Positions 1-10,331 of a DNA stretch of 64,000 nucleotides are shown in pieces; within the stretch, counting starts at the first letter, position 1; every line of letters begins with the position of its first letter. This stretch comes from Ignavibacteriaceae bacterium. GTDB lineage: Bacteria; Bacteroidota; Ignavibacteria; Ignavibacteriales; Ignavibacteriaceae. The notes beneath the pieces were generated by a model that was not told the origin of the DNA, searched no databases, and saw only the letters and a list, made by a program, of their open reading frames with translations. The translations under genes and the position numbers were made by a program. The stretch is from contig JABWCL010000005.1 in assembly GCA_013360295.1 (NCBI GenBank), positions 62,001-126,000 of the forward strand. Direction: 5' to 3'.

Positions 1-512
1 AGAATGAAGGCGATTTCATTTATATCCTTGGGGAAGATAACGAAGAACTCGGCGGCAGTGAATACGTGAAAGTGGTTTTGGGAAAAACGGCCGGCGACGC
101 GCCCGAGCTTGATACAGGTAAAGAGAAACAACTTCATAATGCTACTTTAAACCTGATCCGCGCAGGACTTATAAATTCAGCGCACGATATTTCCGAGGGG
201 GGGATATTCACAGCTCTCGCCGAGTGCTGCATAACGGGAGAAAGACTTATCGGTGCTGATGCAACAATCAGTTACAAAACCCGCGCAGACCTGTCACTGC
301 TTAGTGAAACGCAGTCAAGAATCATAATCTCGGTAAGTGAGAGCAATAAAGAGAAAGCTGAAGAATTACTTAAAAGGAGCGGCATACACTATTCCCTGGC
401 AGGAAGGACAGGCGGAAACCGCTTATCAATAAATGGTGACCTTTCCTTCGACACTGGTAATCTGAGGGCGGCTTATTATAATACAATTGGCGAAGTAATG
501 GCGCACAAATAA
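1..512 (+). CDS. purL: PurL, phosphoribosylformylglycinamidine synthase (C-terminal part, cut by window edge)
   Basis: This is the end of the large FGAM synthase subunit, which makes FGAM from FGAR, ATP and glutamine-derived ammonia in purine synthesis. The reading frame is open from base 3 and has no start in the window, so the GTG codon at 66 is internal. Early residues read LGGSEYVK, and further on AHDISEGGIFTALAE matches the conserved PurL C-terminal AIRS-like domain (SAHDISDGGL-type motif). The last base of its TAA stop is the first base of the next gene's ATG, so the two are probably co-transcribed. Identification rests on these two motifs. The ATP-binding N-terminal half lies outside the window. 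Confidence 0.92.
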   Translation, partial: NEGDFIYILGEDNEELGGSEYVKVVLGKTAGDAPELDTGKEKQLHNATLNLIRAGLINSAHDISEGGIFTALAECCITGERLIGADATISYKTRADLSLLSETQSRIIISVSESNKEKAEELLKRSGIHYSLAGRTGGNRLSINGDLSFDTGNLRAAYYNTIGEVMAHK

Positions 513-1459
513 TGCTGGATGGCTTAAAAGAAAAATTCGGGAATCTGAAAACTCATTTCCTCAGAAAAGCCAGGCTCCTTTACCACATCTCCCCGGTCGT
601 AAAAAGGATCTGGAATTTTCTGAAGTATTACGGTGTAGGGCTGTATAATAATTTTAACGACCACCACCTCTTCCTCTTTTCCGGCGGGCTTGCGTTTTCA
701 TTATTCATTTGTATCATACCTATAACACTGCTGCTGCTGTGGGGACTGGGATACCTGCTTGATTCGGCGGAAGTGGAAATGCAGATATCAACTTTTATTG
801 ATACGCTTATCCCTTATGAAATCTACGCAAGCTACGCGAAAGAAATAATTTACGGAAGAATGAAAGAGATGATCGATTACCGCGATGCCGCCGGGATCGC
901 GGGTGTGATAGGTGTTTTCCTTTCAGCCAGCGGTTTTTTCAGCAGCACGAGAACAATACTTAACCGTGTCTTCGGCGCCACTTCGGACCACAATTTCATT
1001 TTTGCTAAATTGAAAGATTTCGCGCTGATAATTCTTGTCATCATGATCTTCTTCATCTCGACATTTTTCCTGCCGCTTTACGAAGCCCTGAGGAAAACAT
1101 CCGAAGCCACAATTAATTTTTATTTCGTGGAGATCACTTTCCTCGGAAGGCTGACTACAACAATAATATCATTCATTGTTATCTTTGTATTGTTCCTGGT
1201 GCTTTACCGTATAGTTCCCTTCAAAAAACTTAAAGTCAAATCCTTATTGGTCGGGACACTATGGGCGGCGTCCCTGTGGGAGGCAGCGAAGCAGGGGTTC
1301 GGTTATTATATTTATAATCTTGCTTCTTACGGTAAAATTTACGGTGCGTACGCGGTACTTGTAGTTATCGCGTTTTGGGTATATTATTCGGCCGTTGTGT
1401 TCATTATTGGGGCGGAAATCTCAAAATTATACAATGACAGGGAAAGAATGCCCCTCTGA
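512..1459 (+). CDS. YihY/BrkB family integral membrane protein
   Basis: A 315-residue polytopic membrane protein of the YihY (formerly 'RNase BN') family. About six hydrophobic segments are visible, beginning near residue 50 (LFLFSGGLAFSLFICIIPI) and ending near residue 300 (VVIAFWVYYSAVVFIIGAEI). The family signatures are an early short segment with a small-residue patch, the LLYRIVPF motif before the fifth helix, and the last helix ending in GAEI(S/T)K. The ribonuclease BN activity once assigned to this family is not supported, so the molecular function is unknown. The start overlaps the purL stop by one base, which suggests translational coupling. Confidence 0.85.
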   Translation: MLDGLKEKFGNLKTHFLRKARLLYHISPVVKRIWNFLKYYGVGLYNNFNDHHLFLFSGGLAFSLFICIIPITLLLLWGLGYLLDSAEVEMQISTFIDTLIPYEIYASYAKEIIYGRMKEMIDYRDAAGIAGVIGVFLSASGFFSSTRTILNRVFGATSDHNFIFAKLKDFALIILVIMIFFISTFFLPLYEALRKTSEATINFYFVEITFLGRLTTTIISFIVIFVLFLVLYRIVPFKKLKVKSLLVGTLWAASLWEAAKQGFGYYIYNLASYGKIYGAYAVLVVIAFWVYYSAVVFIIGAEISKLYNDRERMPL

Positions 1460-1544
1460 CACGCGAAAACGCCACGCTATTGAATGTTTTTAGGCACAAT
1501 ATTTGTGTATTAGTAATGATTATTAAATAAATTCGTCATATAAA

Positions 1545-4500
1545 ATGGATACATTGAGAGAGTTATCAAAAGAAACTCGTGACCTGTTGGAAGTCATCCC
1601 CGCGGGATTCCTGATTTTCGACGCGGATTTTCTCGTATTGTATTCTAATCAGAACCTATCGCTGTTTGGTATCTCAGAAACAGAGATAGAAGCGGGTAAG
1701 GACCTTCGCTTCGGGGTGTTTAGAAAAGAATATTCGATCGAGCCTGAAATTGAGAAGATGAAAGAGGGAGTTCCTTTCGAGAAGGAACTGAAGAGTCAGC
1801 GCACTACCGACGGCGGGGAGATATCACTGATACTGAAAGGCGTTCCGATATTTGAAGACGAATTCAAAGGCGGGATATTGCTGCTTGAGGACCTGAAGGT
1901 TATTTCCGATTCCAGGAAAAAGGGGGAGGATGTTCTCTCATCCGCCAACAGCCACATACTTGATAATACATTAGCCCTTATGCTTATCCTCAACCGTGAA
2001 CTGGAGATCCTCCATTCGAACGGAAAGCTCTCGCCAAAAATAAATATCGCCGTTAAAAAGGGAAAAGTTTTACGCCCCGATTCATTATTCGGAGACGAAT
2101 TGCTCTCCGTGCTGCAGGATGGATTGATAACACTCCAGAGTGACAGCAGGGGGGTATTCTACGGCGAGACGGAATATTTCTCGGGCAGCGATCAGTATTA
2201 CCTCAGATACAACCTTGTCAGAGTACCTTCGGGAAAATCCAATCTAGAAATGTACGCCCTCGTCTTTGAAGATATTACGGAACTTAAAACCACTATCAGC
2301 CTTCAACTGAAGGCAATCGAAGAACTTGAGCATTACCACGCTATTGCGGAAAAACTTGAGTTCGCGCTCTGTATGGTAGACAGCAGGGGCAATATTACAC
2401 ACTGGAACCGGGGAATCGAAAACCTCCTTGGTTACAAAAAGAGTGAAGTGTTCGGGAAGGATTTCCTGAAACTCACCGGACTTTCCTCGCGTTATGATGC
2501 TTCCCGTTTGTATGAGCAATTACTCGAAGCGGATGAAGTTCAGACGGAAACGGATTTTTATTCCAAACTCGGTGAACTTCGCAAAGTAAAGATAATATTC
2601 AAACTTCTTTCCCTCAGTGAAGCAGAACCTCAGATTTCAATTCTTGTTTCCGATATAAGCGAAGAAAAGAAAAAAAATTCCGAAATCAGCTCCAGCCTGA
2701 ACAGTTTTTCTAATTTCGTGGGGAATTTTGACAGGCCGGTTTGTTTCTACGATGACGAACTGCAGGTGAACTACGCTAACACAGCCTTCATGGAATTTTT
2801 CGCGCTCCCCGGTGAATCGATAAAGGGTGAATACCTGTGGAAGTTTTTTGCCGGAAGCAATGCTTATAAAAATCTGAAGTACGCCAAAGAATTTTTCCGC
2901 AGTCCCGTGACAGGGCACGAAGTTATTCTATACAAAAAAGCGGACCAGGATCAGCCGCGCAGATGTTTTATTGATATTCTGAAATCAGAATCCGAAGGAA
3001 GTAACAATTTCATACTTTCATTCAGGGATATGACTGACGCCATTCTGGACGCGAGGGAGCTCGCGGAATTAAATGGAATTTTCTCAACCGCCGATGACGG
3101 GATGGCACTTTTATATAAAGGTGTACTGAAGCTTGCCAATGACAGTTTTATCAAACTCTTCAATTTCCCTTCATACGATACTGTTATCGGAAGAGAACTG
3201 GGGAGCTTGATTGAATCCGGTGATAAAGACAAACTTTTTACTTTTCTGGGCTCTGATGAGCAGAGCGGGATTAATCAGCACCGTCTGACTCTACCGGTCA
3301 GAAGCGCTTCAAATGATCTCGTCTATGTCGAGGTGGTAGCCAATGACGCGAGAATAAATGATGAGAACTACCGAGTGCTCATTGCGCGCGATGTTACGAG
3401 GGAGAAAATCGCGGAAGAAAGGCTGAAAGAGTCCGAAATCAAATACAGGAGCCTTACTGAAAACCTTGACGATTTCTTCTGGATCGCGGAGCGGAGAGAA
3501 AACGCTATTCGAGTACTCTTCTATACTTCTTCAGTTATTAAAATTACCGGGCACGACGCGGATTATCTCCTCTCGGATTCGAAAAACTTTTTAAAGCTTA
3601 TCTACCCTGATGACTTTGGAATGTTTAAGAGCAAACTGAAGCGGTTTTATCTTAACTATTATAAGGGGACGGAAGAAATAGAATTCCGTATAATAAATAA
3701 GTTCGGAAATGTCGTTTGGGTGCGGAACAAAATGAGCGCCGTGAGGGAAAAGAAAGGCGCGATACAGAAGATATTCGGATTGGTTACCGATGTTTCTTCT
3801 CAGAAGAAGGCAGAACAAATATTAAAGGAATCAACTTCCAACCTTCAGAAACTGAATGAAACGAAGGATAAGTTTATATCCATCATTTCTCACGATCTGA
3901 GGACTCCGTTCAGTTCAATACTCGGCTTTACCGACCTCCTCATCAGTGATGATGAGCTGACTGTGGAAGAGCGAAAACAGTATGTTGGGTATATAGCTGA
4001 GTCCTCCCGCTCTATGTTAACGATGGTCAACTCGCTTCTTGAGTGGACCAGACTTCAGACCGGAAGGATTAATTTCGAACCCGACCGTGTAAACCTGAGC
4101 GAACTGGCTGAAAAATCCATTGTGAGCCTCAAGGGTTACGCGATGAAGAAGAAGATCGATCTGATCAACGAAATTACCGGGGAGATATACACGTTTATTG
4201 ATGAAGGTCTTGTAATGCAGGCCTTTAACAATCTTATGTCTAACTCACTCAAGTTTACCTCGGAAGGAGGGTTTGTAAAGATTTCCGCCAGGCAGAGCGA
4301 TCTGCCAAGGTTCATTGAAGTGACTGTCGAAGACAATGGTGCCGGAATCAAAGCGGAAAATCTTTCCAAGATATTCCAGGTTGATTCAAAGTTCACTACT
4401 GTCGGTACGGGCGGGGAAAAAGGGACGGGATTGGGGCTGAGCCTGGTGCACGAGATCATAAGTAAGCACGGCGGCGCTATACGCGTGGAGAGCGAATACG

Positions 4501-4919
4501 GAAAAGGCGCAAAATTCATTTTTACTTTACCGAAAGCATCCGCGTCTATTTTGCTTGTTGACGACAACACAACCGATAAAATATTATATACAAAGATCAT
4601 AAAGGGGATAGCTCCCGATTACAGCATCATCACCGCTTCAGACGGGAAGGAAGCGCTTGAAATGGTAGCGAAACATTCCCCCGCGCTCATAATCACCGAT
4701 CATATTATGCCCGTGATGTCAGGTTATGTATTCGTTAAAACTCTGCTGGAAAGAAATATCAAAGGGAAACCGCCGATCATAGTTCTCAGCGGGGACATGA
4801 GGAAAAACGAAGGCCTGATTTATAATGATCTCGGCGTTGAGTTTGTGTTCTCAAAACCCGTCAACCTCGCGAGTTTCAAATCCGCGATAGAAAGCTGCCT
4901 TAAGAAACTGATCGTCTGA
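1545..4919 (+). CDS. Multi-PAS hybrid sensor histidine kinase with C-terminal receiver
   Basis: A 1124-residue signalling kinase with no clear membrane segment, so probably cytoplasmic. At least four or five PAS-type folds precede the kinase: roughly residues 10-120, 265-380 (MVDSRGNITHWNRG), 395-500, 505-620 and 630-760; the last has a clear PAC segment. The HisKA box ISHDLRTPFS places the phospho-accepting His at about residue 783. HATPase motifs follow: an N-box (NNLMSNSLKF), VEDNGAGI and GTGLGLSLVHEI. The C-terminal receiver starts at ILLVDDN and has the phospho-Asp in ITDHIMP at about residue 1052. The receiver being fused suggests either a phosphorelay to an unlinked Hpt or regulator, or self-control of the kinase. 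No partner regulator is adjacent and the signal cannot be read from sequence. Confidence 0.93.
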   Translation: MDTLRELSKETRDLLEVIPAGFLIFDADFLVLYSNQNLSLFGISETEIEAGKDLRFGVFRKEYSIEPEIEKMKEGVPFEKELKSQRTTDGGEISLILKGVPIFEDEFKGGILLLEDLKVISDSRKKGEDVLSSANSHILDNTLALMLILNRELEILHSNGKLSPKINIAVKKGKVLRPDSLFGDELLSVLQDGLITLQSDSRGVFYGETEYFSGSDQYYLRYNLVRVPSGKSNLEMYALVFEDITELKTTISLQLKAIEELEHYHAIAEKLEFALCMVDSRGNITHWNRGIENLLGYKKSEVFGKDFLKLTGLSSRYDASRLYEQLLEADEVQTETDFYSKLGELRKVKIIFKLLSLSEAEPQISILVSDISEEKKKNSEISSSLNSFSNFVGNFDRPVCFYDDELQVNYANTAFMEFFALPGESIKGEYLWKFFAGSNAYKNLKYAKEFFRSPVTGHEVILYKKADQDQPRRCFIDILKSESEGSNNFILSFRDMTDAILDARELAELNGIFSTADDGMALLYKGVLKLANDSFIKLFNFPSYDTVIGRELGSLIESGDKDKLFTFLGSDEQSGINQHRLTLPVRSASNDLVYVEVVANDARINDENYRVLIARDVTREKIAEERLKESEIKYRSLTENLDDFFWIAERRENAIRVLFYTSSVIKITGHDADYLLSDSKNFLKLIYPDDFGMFKSKLKRFYLNYYKGTEEIEFRIINKFGNVVWVRNKMSAVREKKGAIQKIFGLVTDVSSQKKAEQILKESTSNLQKLNETKDKFISIISHDLRTPFSSILGFTDLLISDDELTVEERKQYVGYIAESSRSMLTMVNSLLEWTRLQTGRINFEPDRVNLSELAEKSIVSLKGYAMKKKIDLINEITGEIYTFIDEGLVMQAFNNLMSNSLKFTSEGGFVKISARQSDLPRFIEVTVEDNGAGIKAENLSKIFQVDSKFTTVGTGGEKGTGLGLSLVHEIISKHGGAIRVESEYGKGAKFIFTLPKASASILLVDDNTTDKILYTKIIKGIAPDYSIITASDGKEALEMVAKHSPALIITDHIMPVMSGYVFVKTLLERNIKGKPPIIVLSGDMRKNEGLIYNDLGVEFVFSKPVNLASFKSAIESCLKKLIV

Positions 4920-5972
4920 TCAGCCGGCGAGCAGCCTGTTCAGCAGCAGGCAGGTGATGTCAGGGCTTTCGTCAATCTGGAACATATAACGGGTGCCGGA
5001 ATTGAGATTTATCTCGAAACCGTTGCGGAAAATGTTGTAGTCCTTGATGTTTTCATAATCAAAGAAGATAAAGTTTGCGTTCCCCGCGAAATAGATTCTT
5101 TTGTTGGTGAAGTAAATTTTTCCCGCGTCGCTCAGTGAGTAGTCTTCTATTTTCCGTTCCATAAAGTCAAGCCCCGAAAACTGTGAGGCGATTGCCGCGT
5201 TAAGTTTCCGGCGCATTGTTACGCGGTTCCACGGCTCAGCGGGATCCGCGCCTTCTGCTTCATACCATCTAGCATTATCAAGATAAAAATGACAAGCCTC
5301 ATTATCATCAAGATTAATGTCCACCGGTACCACAGGCAGTTCACCGTTGTCAATTAGCCAGTAAATTTTATATCTCTCAAGAAGATCGCGGGTGTATTTA
5401 TCAGTTTTGATCCCGATGTTAAGATTCTCTGAGAGCCTGAATAGCTGCTCCTCTTCATCCGGAGAGAGCCTCTCATCAGCCAGCGCCTCTTCAAGGTAAT
5501 TTTTAAGGTAATTTTCAGACGCCTGTTTCAAAATTCCCGCGGCGATTGTATCATCAAGATAAAGATCATCCCTGAGATTCCTCAGAAAGTCCTTCTCTTC
5601 GTTTGTGACAATACCGTCCTCCAACACCTCATCAACCGCCTGTAAATATATCTCGCTTATGATCTTATCACTGTACTCCCTTACCTCCTTATCGCTAAGA
5701 AGAAATAGTTTTTTAAGCTGCTTTAATTGCGAGAGTTCCTCTTTGCTCAGTTTTTTGTCAATGAGGCACCACTTGAAATAACGTATATACAACTCAAGAA
5801 GCATCGCGGGCATAGCGGGATCGCTTATGTCAGTCAGTTTTTGCAATTCAGTTGTATCTATTGTTTCAATGCTGTTCACGGAAGCGAGGAGGTTATTAAT
5901 CCTGAACGCCCTGTTCATTGCATTATCAGGGGAGTCATCTGGGAGGGAGAGCATATTGTAAGGCTGCATCAT
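4920..5972 (-). CDS. TerB-like helical protein with C-terminal PH/GRAM-like domain
   Basis: A 350-residue soluble protein I cannot name. Residues 55-200 are helical, with two or three copies of an acidic D-G/E-x-(V/L)-(S/T)-x-(E/D)-E-E motif (EDGIVTNEEKDFL, DERLSPDEEEQL). These resemble TerB-type helical repeats with metal-binding acidic turns. Residues 250-350 look like a bacterial PH/GRAM domain (IYFTNKRIYFAG, then alternating strands). Such domains usually sit at membranes or in stress modules, but no partner gene is adjacent. Its stop codon abuts the stop of the convergent kinase gene with no spacer. The domain assignment is by eye. Confidence 0.7.
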   Translation of the reverse strand: MMQPYNMLSLPDDSPDNAMNRAFRINNLLASVNSIETIDTTELQKLTDISDPAMPAMLLELYIRYFKWCLIDKKLSKEELSQLKQLKKLFLLSDKEVREYSDKIISEIYLQAVDEVLEDGIVTNEEKDFLRNLRDDLYLDDTIAAGILKQASENYLKNYLEEALADERLSPDEEEQLFRLSENLNIGIKTDKYTRDLLERYKIYWLIDNGELPVVPVDINLDDNEACHFYLDNARWYEAEGADPAEPWNRVTMRRKLNAAIASQFSGLDFMERKIEDYSLSDAGKIYFTNKRIYFAGNANFIFFDYENIKDYNIFRNGFEINLNSGTRYMFQIDESPDITCLLLNRLLAG

Positions 5973-6077
5973 TTTCTCGGATATTTGAAAATAGGCTGCC
6001 TAAATTTCACACTATCCGCAGTTAAAAACAAGCTAAATAAACGCGATAGGGCAAAAAATCAAAACGGCAGTTTAAGT

Positions 6078-7295
6078 TTATAACTCGTGGCCGTGGTTCT
6101 TTACGATCAGTTCAGCTATTTTATTCCCGATGCTCAGAGACGAAGTCGCCGCCGGTGAAGGCGCGTTAAGCACGTGGACCATCCTCTCACGTTCCAGAAT
6201 GTAAAAGTCATCCAAAAGTTTTCCGTTCCTGTCGAGAGCCTGTGCTCTTACTCCCGCGCCGCCCCGAACCAGGTCTTCTTTCCGGATATCCGGAATTAGT
6301 TTCTGCAGGGAGTGAGTAAAAAGGGATTTCGAAAATGAGCGTCTGAATTCTCCGATACCCATCTTATAATACTTTGAAGCCATCTTCCAGAATCCGCCGT
6401 AAGTTATCATCTCCGCAATATCATTCCAGCTGACCGCGGACCACTTATAACCTTCGCGCTTAAAGGCGAGTACCGCGTTCGGCCCTGCCTCCACTCCTCC
6501 CTTAGCCATCCTTGTGAAGTGGACGCCCAGGAAAGGGAAGCGGGGATCGGGGACCGGATAAATAAGGTTTCTGACCAGGTGTTGCTTCTCTTTTTTAATT
6601 TCGTAATACTCACCACGGAAAGGGATAATCTTAATTTCAGGATCAACTCCGCACGCAGACGCCACGCGGTCTGAGTGAAGGCCAGCGCAATTAATCAGCA
6701 CTTTGGCTGAATACTCGCCATTGGTGGTTTCAAGTACCCACCTGCCTCCTGATTGCGCCAGGGAGAGGAATCTGGCTTTGGTGTGTACCTCACCGCCATA
6801 CTCCATAAAGACCCTGCCAATTGTGTGGGTAACGTTAGTGTAGTCAACGATTCCGGTTTGTGGCACAAAAAGCCCGGCAATTCCTTCAACATAAGGTTCA
6901 TACTGCCTTAGTTCTGCCCTGCTTTTAAGGCGTATCAGTCCTTCCAGGCCGTTTGCCTTTCCGCGCTTTTCGAGTTCATCCAGCGAAGCAAGTTCATCTT
7001 TCGAAGACGCTACAACGATCTTGCCGCAGCGCTCGTGTTTAATATTGTACCTCTCACAGAACTCATACATCATCTCCCTGCCGGCGGTGCAGTTCTTTGC
7101 TTTTAGCGAACCGGGTTTATAATACAATCCCGAATGGATAACCCCGCTGTTATTTCCGGTCTGATGCGCCGCGAGGCTGCTTTCCGCCTCGAGGATCAGG
7201 ACGGAAATCTGCCTTTTCTGGATTAACTGGTATGCGGTCGCGGTGCCAACAATCCCGCCGCCGATAATCACGGCATCATATGTTCTGGGATTCAA
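6078..7295 (-). CDS. lhgO: L-2-hydroxyglutarate oxidase (FAD-dependent)
   Basis: A 405-residue FAD oxidoreductase of the DAO/LhgO family, which oxidises L-2-hydroxyglutarate to 2-oxoglutarate and passes electrons to the quinone pool. The N-terminal dinucleotide-binding motif is AVIIGGGIVGTATAYQL. It is followed by the family-typical HQTGNNSGVIHSGLYY segment, which contains flavin and substrate contacts. The C-terminal GGAGVRAQALD stretch is characteristic of LhgO as against glycerol-3-phosphate dehydrogenase. Length equals the usual 395-420 residues. It is divergent from the GDP-fucose genes, with a 104-bp shared spacer. Confidence 0.9.
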   Translation of the reverse strand: MNPRTYDAVIIGGGIVGTATAYQLIQKRQISVLILEAESSLAAHQTGNNSGVIHSGLYYKPGSLKAKNCTAGREMMYEFCERYNIKHERCGKIVVASSKDELASLDELEKRGKANGLEGLIRLKSRAELRQYEPYVEGIAGLFVPQTGIVDYTNVTHTIGRVFMEYGGEVHTKARFLSLAQSGGRWVLETTNGEYSAKVLINCAGLHSDRVASACGVDPEIKIIPFRGEYYEIKKEKQHLVRNLIYPVPDPRFPFLGVHFTRMAKGGVEAGPNAVLAFKREGYKWSAVSWNDIAEMITYGGFWKMASKYYKMGIGEFRRSFSKSLFTHSLQKLIPDIRKEDLVRGGAGVRAQALDRNGKLLDDFYILERERMVHVLNAPSPAATSSLSIGNKIAELIVKNHGHEL

Positions 7296-7399
7296 AATAT
7301 TATCCTTTTTATTTTTATCTTAGGAGTTCGTAAATATTATTTCTGAAGTTTAATTTAGAAAAATAACCAAATTCGATACTTTATAAAAACCGGAGAAAA

Positions 7400-8377
7400 A
7401 TGAGCGATTTCGCGCTTAACAGTGACACAAAAATTTACATAGCCGGGCATACCGGGATGGTTGGTTCAGCCATAACCAGAAGGCTTACCGCCGGCGGGTT
7501 CAAAAACCTCGTTACCCGCTCGATGGAGGAACTTGACCTTACGCGACAGAAGGATGTCGAGATTTTTTTTGAAGAGGAAAAACCCGAAGTAGTTATCATT
7601 GCTGCCGCCAAGGTGGGAGGGATACACGCTAATAACGTTTACAGAGCGGAGTTCCTTTATATTAATCTTATGATTGAAGCGAACGTTATTCACGCTGCCC
7701 ATAAACACGGAGTGAAAAAACTGATCTTCCTCGGAAGCTCCTGCATTTATCCTAAATTGGCTCAGCAGCCACTCAGGGAAGAGGAACTGCTTTCAGGTTA
7801 TCTCGAATATACTAACGAACCTTACGCCATCGCGAAAATTGCGGGGATAAAACTGTGCGAAAGTTATTACAAGCAATATGGATCGAATTTTTTCTCGGTG
7901 ATGCCAACAAACCTTTACGGCCCATACGATAATTTTAACCTAGAAACTTCGCACGTTCTTCCGGCGATGATCAGGAAGTTCCACGAAGCATCGTTAAAAG
8001 GAAGCGAAGAGGTATTGCTCTGGGGGACCGGAACGCCGAAGAGAGAATTTTTATATGTGGAAGACCTGGCGGATGCCATTGTTTATTTAGCCACGAGGAT
8101 CAACGCTTCCGAGATATATGAAAAGGGAATTACACATCTTAATATCGGAACCGGTGAAGACCTTACAATTGCCGAACTCGCTGAACTGATCAAATCAGTT
8201 ACTGAGTTCAAAGGGAAAATTGTCTACGATTCATCCAAACCGGACGGAACCCCGAGAAAACTTATGGACGTTTCCAGGCTGAGCTCTCTGAACTGGAGAT
8301 ACAAGACAAGCCTGAAGGACGGTATTTACAAAACCTATCACTGGTTTATCAACAATTATCAGAAAATTAACAGCTAA
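7400..8377 (+). CDS. fcl: GDP-L-fucose synthase
   Basis: An extended short-chain dehydrogenase of 325 residues that epimerises and reduces GDP-4-keto-6-deoxy-D-mannose to GDP-L-fucose with NADPH. The Rossmann motif GHTGMVGSA is near residue 17. The conserved LGSSCIYP segment and the catalytic Tyr/Lys pair in YAIAKIAG follow, with the GFYGPYD-like NLYGPYD and a complete C-terminus. A GGAG ribosome site precedes the ATG. The next gene, 11 bp downstream, makes its substrate, so the pair is an operon for cell-surface polysaccharide fucosylation. Confidence 0.95.
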   Translation: MSDFALNSDTKIYIAGHTGMVGSAITRRLTAGGFKNLVTRSMEELDLTRQKDVEIFFEEEKPEVVIIAAAKVGGIHANNVYRAEFLYINLMIEANVIHAAHKHGVKKLIFLGSSCIYPKLAQQPLREEELLSGYLEYTNEPYAIAKIAGIKLCESYYKQYGSNFFSVMPTNLYGPYDNFNLETSHVLPAMIRKFHEASLKGSEEVLLWGTGTPKREFLYVEDLADAIVYLATRINASEIYEKGITHLNIGTGEDLTIAELAELIKSVTEFKGKIVYDSSKPDGTPRKLMDVSRLSSLNWRYKTSLKDGIYKTYHWFINNYQKINS

Positions 8378-8388
8378 GGATTTTTAAT

Positions 8389-9507
8389 TTGAAAAAAGCA
8401 TTAATCACCGGAATAACCGGACAGGACGGCAGTTACCTGGCGGAAATATTACTCAAAAAGGGCTATGAGATACACGGTATAATCAGAAGGAGCAGTTCCT
8501 TCAATACGGGAAGAATAGACCATCTCTACAATGATCCCGAAATTATGGGAAAAAGGCTTTTCCTTCACTATGGTGATCTTGTGGATACAAGCAACCTGAA
8601 CCGCCTGCTTGAAAGGATCGAGCCGGATGAAATCTATAATCTTGCCGCGCAAAGCCACGTTAAAGTATCATTTGAAGTTCCTGATTATACCGCACAGGTT
8701 GACGCCCTCGGAACGTTGAGGTTCCTTGACGCCATTCGTGAAGTAGGGCTTAGGGAAGTTAAGTTTTATCAGGCATCCACCAGCGAACTCTACGGAAAAG
8801 TACAGGAGATACCACAGAGTGAAACAACTCCTTTTTACCCCCGCTCCCCGTATGGTGTGGCTAAACTTTACGGATACTGGATCATCGTCAATTACCGCGA
8901 AGCATACAATATATTTGCCAGCAACGGGATATTATTTAACCACGAATCACCGCGCCGGGGCGAGACCTTCGTTACACGTAAGATAACAAGAGCGGTTTCG
9001 AGGATCCTCTTCGGCATAGATGAAAAACTGACGCTGGGAAACCTGGACGCAAAGCGCGACTGGGGTTACGCGCCCGAATACTGTGAGGGAATGTGGATGA
9101 TCCTTCAGCACAAAACCGCTGAGGATTTTGTGCTCGCCACCGGAGAAACACGCGAGGTGAAGGAGTTCACTCAGAGAAGCTTTGCCACTGCCGGAGTTGA
9201 GATCGAGTGGACAGGTAAAGGAAAAGATGAAAAGGGAGTTGTAGTAAAAACCGATGAAGCGAAACTTGCCGCGGTCCTTGAAAAAGAAGGCGCGACTGGA
9301 ATAAGAAAACCTGTTATGCCAAAGCCGGGAACCGTGCTCGTTGAAGTTAATCCCAGGTACTACCGCCCGACTGAAGTGGATCTGCTGATTGGCAACCCCG
9401 CGAAAGCGGAAAAGTTACTTGGCTGGAAAGCAAACACCAAATTTGAGGACTTGGTTGATCTTATGATAACTGCCGATCTCGCTAAAGTAGCTAAACGAGG
9501 CTATTGA
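8389..9507 (+). CDS. gmd: GDP-mannose 4,6-dehydratase
   Basis: A 372-residue dehydratase that turns GDP-D-mannose into GDP-4-keto-6-deoxy-mannose, the step before Fcl. The NADP-binding [13 protein letters not shown] motif starts at residue 7. Catalytic residues lie in TSELYGK and in the YxxxK motif [10 protein letters not shown]. The strongly conserved [17 protein letters not shown] stretch identifies Gmd rather than another sugar dehydratase. The start is a TTG codon eleven bases after the fcl stop; no ATG fits, because the GITGQDG motif must be preceded by only a few residues. Confidence 0.95.
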   Translation: MKKALITGITGQDGSYLAEILLKKGYEIHGIIRRSSSFNTGRIDHLYNDPEIMGKRLFLHYGDLVDTSNLNRLLERIEPDEIYNLAAQSHVKVSFEVPDYTAQVDALGTLRFLDAIREVGLREVKFYQASTSELYGKVQEIPQSETTPFYPRSPYGVAKLYGYWIIVNYREAYNIFASNGILFNHESPRRGETFVTRKITRAVSRILFGIDEKLTLGNLDAKRDWGYAPEYCEGMWMILQHKTAEDFVLATGETREVKEFTQRSFATAGVEIEWTGKGKDEKGVVVKTDEAKLAAVLEKEGATGIRKPVMPKPGTVLVEVNPRYYRPTEVDLLIGNPAKAEKLLGWKANTKFEDLVDLMITADLAKVAKRGY

Positions 9508-9603
9508 TTCAGTGTCAGTATCAGAGACTGAATTACAATAAGAGTTGATCTAAAGTGGGGGATACAAAATGAACGGGGACAATAAAAAATTATTAATTTT
9601 TCC

Positions 9604-10116
9604 TTATTTTTTTATTTGTCCCAGTTTACTCAGGACAGCCTCAAGTTCATTCTGTTTCTGTGTACCAATAAGCAGTTTTTTCCCGTTATTAAATACCAAC
9701 TGTAATCCGGTATTCCCGGACATATTATACGCGTTTCCTTTGCCGAATAATCCATACCTTATTCCCCAGCCGCCGTATTCAAGGATAGGGGAATATTCCC
9801 TCACATAAACTTTCGCCAGGTTATCCCACGGGTAAAATTTCGGCTTGCGGTGGAAAGGAAAGAACCGGACGTAAATACCATCCTTTTTAATTTCCGTATC
9901 GAGCCGGAAACTTAGGAGCATAAAAGTGATGGCGAATAAAAAGAGCATTACAAAAATCAGTCCTGCATCGCTCATTGGCTTATCGCCAGAAGGTATGCCC
10001 GCGAATACCTGAACTATCACGCCATAAATGAAAATGCCGTTAACACCAAGCAGCAGAATCAATATCCACCGCATCCGGAACTTCTGCGTCTCTGAAAATA
10101 AAATATCTCTTTCCAT
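9604..10116 (-). CDS. Small membrane protein with PH-like cytoplasmic domain
   Basis: 170 residues with two membrane segments (about residues 16-38 and 52-72) followed by a beta-rich domain of about 95 residues. The layout resembles bacterial PH-domain membrane proteins: a strand of form IKKDGIYVRFFPFHRK, then YPWDNLAKVYVREYSP, then a Gly-rich hairpin, ending in a helix (ELEAVLSKLG). The family function is unknown. It is convergent with gmd; the 96-bp gap holds only a weak 7-bp hairpin just after the gmd stop and AT-rich sequence. Confidence 0.75.
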   Translation of the reverse strand: MERDILFSETQKFRMRWILILLLGVNGIFIYGVIVQVFAGIPSGDKPMSDAGLIFVMLFLFAITFMLLSFRLDTEIKKDGIYVRFFPFHRKPKFYPWDNLAKVYVREYSPILEYGGWGIRYGLFGKGNAYNMSGNTGLQLVFNNGKKLLIGTQKQNELEAVLSKLGQIKK

Positions 10117-10292
10117 CTCTCTCTGAAATTATCTGGTACATATTTGTAACGCGGGTAATTTTTATCTATACCCGATCAGAACACAATACTGATATCGAAT
10201 CGTTTATTATGAAATAAATATATTAAACACAAAATAATTTTTCAAATCAAAAAGGAAGTAAGTAATGGGGAGGGGTATTGGCAATACAAATC

Positions 10293-10325
10293 AAAAGATG
10301 CCGCGCCGGGCGCGCGGCATCTTTT
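10293..10325 (-). terminator. Intrinsic terminator of the S9 peptidase gene
   Basis: A perfect 14-bp inverted repeat (AAAAGATGCCGCGC and its complement) encloses a five-base loop, and TTTT follows on the minus strand. It lies 6 bp beyond the stop of the minus-strand peptidase gene. The short T-run also allows weak action on the other strand. Confidence 0.85.
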
Positions 10326-10331
10326 AGAAAA

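Noticed and set aside
4136-4600. 154-codon minus-strand ORF inside the histidine kinase
   Set aside because: It overlaps conserved HATPase motifs in the other frame; a shadow of the GC-rich third positions.
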